17,693 nucleotides of DNA from Gemmatimonadales bacterium. GTDB taxonomy: Bacteria > Gemmatimonadota > Gemmatimonadetes > Gemmatimonadales > GWC2-71-9. The stretch lies in the NCBI GenBank assembly GCA_030601605.1, contig JAUVTI010000022.1, positions 1 through 17,693 of the forward strand. The letters are read 5' to 3'. The position numbers and the translations under genes were made by a program. Below are positions 14,637 to 17,693 of this stretch, piece by piece. The notes beneath the pieces are model-generated. The model was not told where the DNA came from and did not search any database. It saw only the letters and a list, made by a program, of their open reading frames with translations. Each line of letters begins with the position of its first letter. The stretch's first letter is position 1.

Positions 14637-14649
14637 AGCGATACTTCGC

Positions 14650-15297
14650 TCATCCGCCGCCTCCGTACGGAATGCGATACGTCAGCCCCGCTCTGGCCGT
14701 GAACGTAATGAGCTCGGTCGTGAGCTCGCCGCGCGCGGCCGCTGTGAACATCAACGTGCGCGCCAGAAGCACCTCGAATCCGGTCGAGGCCACGAGCCCC
14801 GCGTCCACCATGTCCAGCGCGGCTTCCACGAACGTACCGTCGATCGCCGGGCCGTCACCGTCCCGGAAGTGCACGGCGACGCCGGGCCCCGCGTAGGGCC
14901 TGATGCGACCGTCCGGGTGAGGCACGTACTGCAGATCGCGTGAGAAGCCGAGGTCCGCCCAGGTTATCGTCCCGAGATCGATCGTGATGTCGAGCGTATC
15001 GGGCAGCACGCTCTCGAGCTGTCGCTCGAACTCGGAGATCTCCTCGTCCTTGAAGTCGGCCTTGAAGTACGATGCGCCCAGCAGCACGCGGATCTTGGGG
15101 GCGATGAGCCCCACGTCCACCGACATCGCACCGCCCACGCTCGTGGTCAGGCGGTTGGACACCACCACGCCGACCTCGAAGCCCACACCGCTGAGCCGCA
15201 GGCCCTCGTAGCTGAACTGCTCGAGGAAGCTCTGCCCGGCCAGCGGCGCCGGCGCCGCCACGAGCAGTGCGAGAGAGAGCCTAATACAGGCGTTCAA
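14650..15297 (-). CDS. Small predicted outer-membrane beta-barrel protein
   Basis: 215 residues from TTG 15297. A signal peptide (about 1-21, cleavage near LAG|QS) is followed by short alternating strands: GFEVGVVVSNRLTTSVGGAM, KIRVLLGASYFKADF, DITIDLGTITWADLGFSRDLQY, RIRPYAGPGVAVHF, GFEVLLARTLMFTAAARGEL, ITFTARAGLTYRIPYG. This is typical of small eight-stranded OmpW/OmpA-like barrels. No conserved family motif was recognised, and the C-terminus ends in four glycines instead of the usual terminal Phe. The start overlaps the 3' end of the SpoIID-like gene by 17 bases; GGGGA lies upstream. A frame extension to ATG 15339 would add 14 residues before the signal peptide and is less likely. It sits between spoIID-like and lnt, suggesting an envelope role. 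Confidence 0.7.
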   Translation of the reverse strand: MNACIRLSLALLVAAPAPLAGQSFLEQFSYEGLRLSGVGFEVGVVVSNRLTTSVGGAMSVDVGLIAPKIRVLLGASYFKADFKDEEISEFERQLESVLPDTLDITIDLGTITWADLGFSRDLQYVPHPDGRIRPYAGPGVAVHFRDGDGPAIDGTFVEAALDMVDAGLVASTGFEVLLARTLMFTAAARGELTTELITFTARAGLTYRIPYGGGG

Positions 15298-16534
15298 GGC
15301 GCGTCCCCGGGAAGTAGGTGGACACGATCGTGCGGGCATCCTGCCCCGCGCGGGCCCGGCCGACCGCTCCCCACTGGCACAGGCCGACTCCGTGACCCCA
15401 TCCGGCGCCGCTGGCCCGCACCCGGACCACCCGTCCTCCGCTCTTGTCGACGGCGAGCTGGAACCCCGTGGCGCCCAGACGGCGCCCGTCCGGTTGCCTG
15501 AACACAGAGCGAAGGTCCGGTCCGAACACGGGTATCTCGCCGCGGCCGACTCCGATCCGGACCTCCACGACTCGTCCCGACGGTCCGGTGCGCTGCACCC
15601 GCACGTCGCTCAGCTGGTCGATCGCGGCGCGCTCCACACCGAGCACCGAGGGCACGGTTTCGCGCAGTATGCGCGTCAGGTCCTCGCCCCCCCACTCTAC
15701 GGTCCAGCGGTAGTGCGGCGAGATGTCGCAGTAGTGGCCACCGGCATGGGCGTCTGAGACCGGCCTGAGGTACGGGAGGCGCCGACCGAAGCGGAATACC
15801 TCCTCCGGAGAGGCCGTGGAGAAGCCACACGTCGAGCTGAAGAACGAGGTGATCAGCTCGCCGTCGTAGGTGAGCGCCAATCCGGCCGTGGCACGCACCG
15901 CCTGCCAGCCCTGCTCGCTCTCGGACGACACTCCGGTGTACGCCTGGTCCGAAACGGTGGCCCGCAAATCGTAGCCGTTGGAAGCGTACTTGCCGCGGCT
16001 CTTCAGAGCGTACGTGCGGGAGACGATCGCCTGGGCCTCCAGCGCGGCCTCCTCGCCGCGGGCCCGGCGTCCCATCTCCGCATTGATCACCCCGGCCAGG
16101 TACGCTTCGGTGGAGACCTCGTTCACGGCCGTCACGCCGCCGCCGGACACGTATACCTCCACCACTCCGCGGTAGGGCTTACCTCCAACCGTCACGAATC
16201 GCGAGCGGTCCAGGCTCACGAACGTCACCCGCTCGTAGCGCCCGCTCGCGGCTCCGCTCACCCGAACCGCGCGCCCATCCGGTGTGATGCGCACCTCTTC
16301 GCCGCGCGAGAGACGGAACCGCACGGTTCCACCTACCATCGCCCCGACCGTGCCCGTGCCGCCTACGCGCGCCTCGCTACCTCCTGCCACCAGCGCCACG
16401 CGCAGCGACGGCTCATCTCCCACGGTCGCCACGCCCGAGGGCTTGGCACACGTCGCCACCGCGACCACGAGAGCGACGCTCCCGGCAAGCAGCGCGGCCC
16501 GCGATCCGAACCGGCCCGACCCCTGGACCCGCAT
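15281..16534 (-). CDS. SpoIID/LytB-domain protein, probable peptidoglycan lytic transglycosylase
   Basis: 417 residues. A hydrophobic segment (about 13-30) ends in VATCAK: a borderline lipobox (Thr where Gly/Ala is usual), so it may be a lipoprotein or just an exported protein. The SpoIID domain covers about 120-415: YLAGVINAEM (145-154, with E153 in the place of the catalytic Glu known in SpoIID), ALEAQAIVSRTYAL (164-177), YDGELITSFFSSTCGFST (223-240, with Cys 236) and HAGGHYCD (263-270). The C-terminal SGAGWGHGVGLCQWGA (375-390) and YFPGTRLERLY (407-417) close it. In sporulating Firmicutes this enzyme trims denuded glycan; in two-membrane bacteria its role is less defined. ATG 16534 shares its A with the rimO stop (TGATG); GTG 16537 is an alternative. 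Confidence 0.9.
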   Translation of the reverse strand: MRVQGSGRFGSRAALLAGSVALVVAVATCAKPSGVATVGDEPSLRVALVAGGSEARVGGTGTVGAMVGGTVRFRLSRGEEVRITPDGRAVRVSGAASGRYERVTFVSLDRSRFVTVGGKPYRGVVEVYVSGGGVTAVNEVSTEAYLAGVINAEMGRRARGEEAALEAQAIVSRTYALKSRGKYASNGYDLRATVSDQAYTGVSSESEQGWQAVRATAGLALTYDGELITSFFSSTCGFSTASPEEVFRFGRRLPYLRPVSDAHAGGHYCDISPHYRWTVEWGGEDLTRILRETVPSVLGVERAAIDQLSDVRVQRTGPSGRVVEVRIGVGRGEIPVFGPDLRSVFRQPDGRRLGATGFQLAVDKSGGRVVRVRASGAGWGHGVGLCQWGAVGRARAGQDARTIVSTYFPGTRLERLY

Positions 16535-17691
16535 CACGTTGCCGCTCGTGCGCGGAAGTCGTAGTCCACGTTGTCCTCTATCTTCACGCGGAGGAACTCG
16601 CCCGGCTTGGCCCACCCTCCCTGCTCCACATAGGTGACGCCGTCCACGTCGTCGGCCTGCCACATGACCCGCCCCACGTGCGTCGCACCACTCTCTTCGT
16701 CGGGATCGGCGAGCTCGTCCACGAGCACGTCGGTCTCTCGTCCCACGTAGCGCCCCAGCCGGTCCTGCGAGATGGCGCGCTGCAACTCGAGCAACTCCTC
16801 CTGCCGCGTGCGCTTCACGTCGTCGGGAACGTCGTCCGGGTACTGGGCCGCCCGGGTTCCGTCCTGCGCGGAGTAGGTGAACACACCCAGTCGCTCGAAC
16901 TCCATCTCCTCGGCGAACTCGGTGAGAATCTCGAAGTCCTCGTCGGTCTCACCCGGAAACCCCACGATGGCAGTGGTGCGCACGGTGACGTCGGGAACGC
17001 TCGACCGCAGCCAGCCCACCTTCTGCCGAATCGTGTCCCTGCGCTCCGGCCGGCGCATGCGCTGGAGCATGGAGTCGGACGCGTGCTGTATCGGGATGTC
17101 GATGTACGGCACGATGCGCGACTCGTGCGCCATGAGCTCGACCAGCGGCTCCGTGAGCCCCGCCGAGTAGACGTAGAGCAGACGATACCACGGCACTCCC
17201 GTCCCGGCGAGGAGCGCCTGCAGCAGTTCGGGCAGCTTGGGACCCTTCGGCCCGAGGTCGCGTCCGTAGTGCCCCAGGTCCTGTGCGACGAGGTTGATCT
17301 CCCGCGCGCCGGCTGCCTCGAGCTGCTGTGCCTCGCGCACGAGCCGCTCGAGCGGCTCCGACTTGTGCTTGCCACGCATCAGCGGAATCGCGCAGAACGC
17401 GCAGGTGTGGTCGCAGCCCTCGGAGATCTTCAGGTAGCGCACGTGCGGCTGCTCGCCCAGATACTCCCGCACGCCAGGGTGATCCGCCACAGGATCGGCG
17501 ATGAGCCCGCGCTCGGCCAGGGCCGGAACCAGCGTGTGCAGGTCGTGGAAGCCGAGGAGCAAATCCACCTCGGGCATCTCTTTCCTGAGATCGTCCTGAT
17601 AGCGTTGCACGAGGCCGCCGACCGCCCCCACGGCCTTCACGCTGCCGCCCTTCTTGAGTGCGGCCGCCTGGCGAATGGCGTCTCTGGCCTC
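16534..17691 (-). CDS. rimO: Ribosomal protein S12 methylthiotransferase RimO (5' partial), third auxiliary cysteine replaced
   Basis: The frame is open to the right edge, leaving 385 residues. RimO adds a methylthio group to an Asp of ribosomal protein S12 (Asp88 in E. coli), using radical SAM chemistry. The fragment has the end of the N-terminal UPF0004 domain (VQRYQDDLRKEMPEVDLLLG, 28-47), the radical-SAM cysteines CDHTCAFC (C93, C97, C100) followed by AIPLMRG (the MRG..S pattern favours RimO over MiaB), IVGFPGETDEDF and a C-terminal TRAM-like domain (about 310-380). Where families have GC before L.QRY, this protein reads GG: fragment residue 26 is Gly, codon GGC. The first two UPF0004 cysteines lie off the window. 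It is the first visible gene of an operon with spoIID-like and lnt. Confidence 0.9.
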   Translation of the reverse strand, partial: EARDAIRQAAALKKGGSVKAVGAVGGLVQRYQDDLRKEMPEVDLLLGFHDLHTLVPALAERGLIADPVADHPGVREYLGEQPHVRYLKISEGCDHTCAFCAIPLMRGKHKSEPLERLVREAQQLEAAGAREINLVAQDLGHYGRDLGPKGPKLPELLQALLAGTGVPWYRLLYVYSAGLTEPLVELMAHESRIVPYIDIPIQHASDSMLQRMRRPERRDTIRQKVGWLRSSVPDVTVRTTAIVGFPGETDEDFEILTEFAEEMEFERLGVFTYSAQDGTRAAQYPDDVPDDVKRTRQEELLELQRAISQDRLGRYVGRETDVLVDELADPDEESGATHVGRVMWQADDVDGVTYVEQGGWAKPGEFLRVKIEDNVDYDFRARAAT

Positions 17692-17693
17692 CC

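Noticed and set aside
13623..14702. Plus-strand open frame of about 359 codons
   Set aside because: It is antisense to lnt and the barrel gene; Arg/Gln/His-rich with no recognisable fold.
1..17693. tRNA, rRNA, CRISPR array, insertion sequence or phage genes
   Set aside because: No repeat-spacer pattern, transposase motif, terminal inverted repeats or tRNA-like cloverleaf was seen; the DNA is continuous coding sequence of core-like genes.

Overview
The window is a dense, GC-rich bacterial segment with almost no non-coding DNA. The largest gap between genes is about 140 bases, so no stretch over 300 bases lacks a gene. The envelope genes (an Omp85-like barrel, apolipoprotein N-acyltransferase, MlaE/MCE lipid-transport proteins, a CsgG-like exported protein) indicate a two-membrane bacterium. 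GC content, frequent GTG/TTG starts, tight operons and the mix of families suggest Gemmatimonadota or a neighbouring phylum. That assignment is inference; there is no rRNA or marker phylogeny to test it.

Layout: (1) Bases 2-598, plus strand: the 3' end of an outer-membrane barrel gene. It meets the next operon tail to tail, sharing a CTAG. (2) Bases 6262 down to 595, minus strand: a housekeeping operon rpmE - prfA - prmC - ylbF-like - tmk - S41 protease - DUF2520 protein, with several start/stop overlaps. It covers translation and termination (L31, RF1 and the RF methyltransferase), dTTP synthesis, and a periplasmic C-terminal-processing protease. (3) Bases 6263-6402: a divergent promoter region. 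(4) Bases 6403 to 13112, plus strand: a Crp/Fnr-type regulator, a metallo-beta-lactamase-fold hydrolase, a CsgG-like exported protein with a TPR-like tail, then mlaE-like permease, mlaF-like ATPase-fold protein, mlaD-like MCE protein, and a GAF plus HD-GYP protein. Most of these are joined by short gaps or ATGA overlaps. (5) Bases 17691 down to 13104, minus strand: rimO (5' end cut by the window), a SpoIID/LytB-domain protein, a small predicted outer-membrane barrel, and lnt.

The strongest anomaly is the mlaF-like gene at 9576-10244. It is full length and embedded between permease and MCE genes, but every catalytic ABC motif is altered: Walker A lysine, Q-loop, signature, Walker B and catalytic Glu, D-loop and H-switch. 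It looks like a conserved pseudo-ATPase in a retrograde or anterograde lipid-transport operon that also encodes, in translational overlap, a probable c-di-GMP phosphodiesterase. Second-tier points are an MCE gene whose best start is a non-canonical ACG behind a strong Shine-Dalgarno sequence, a RimO lacking one of the three cysteines expected to hold its auxiliary iron-sulfur cluster, a HD-GYP domain split by about 105 residues, and an apparently leaderless crp-type gene.
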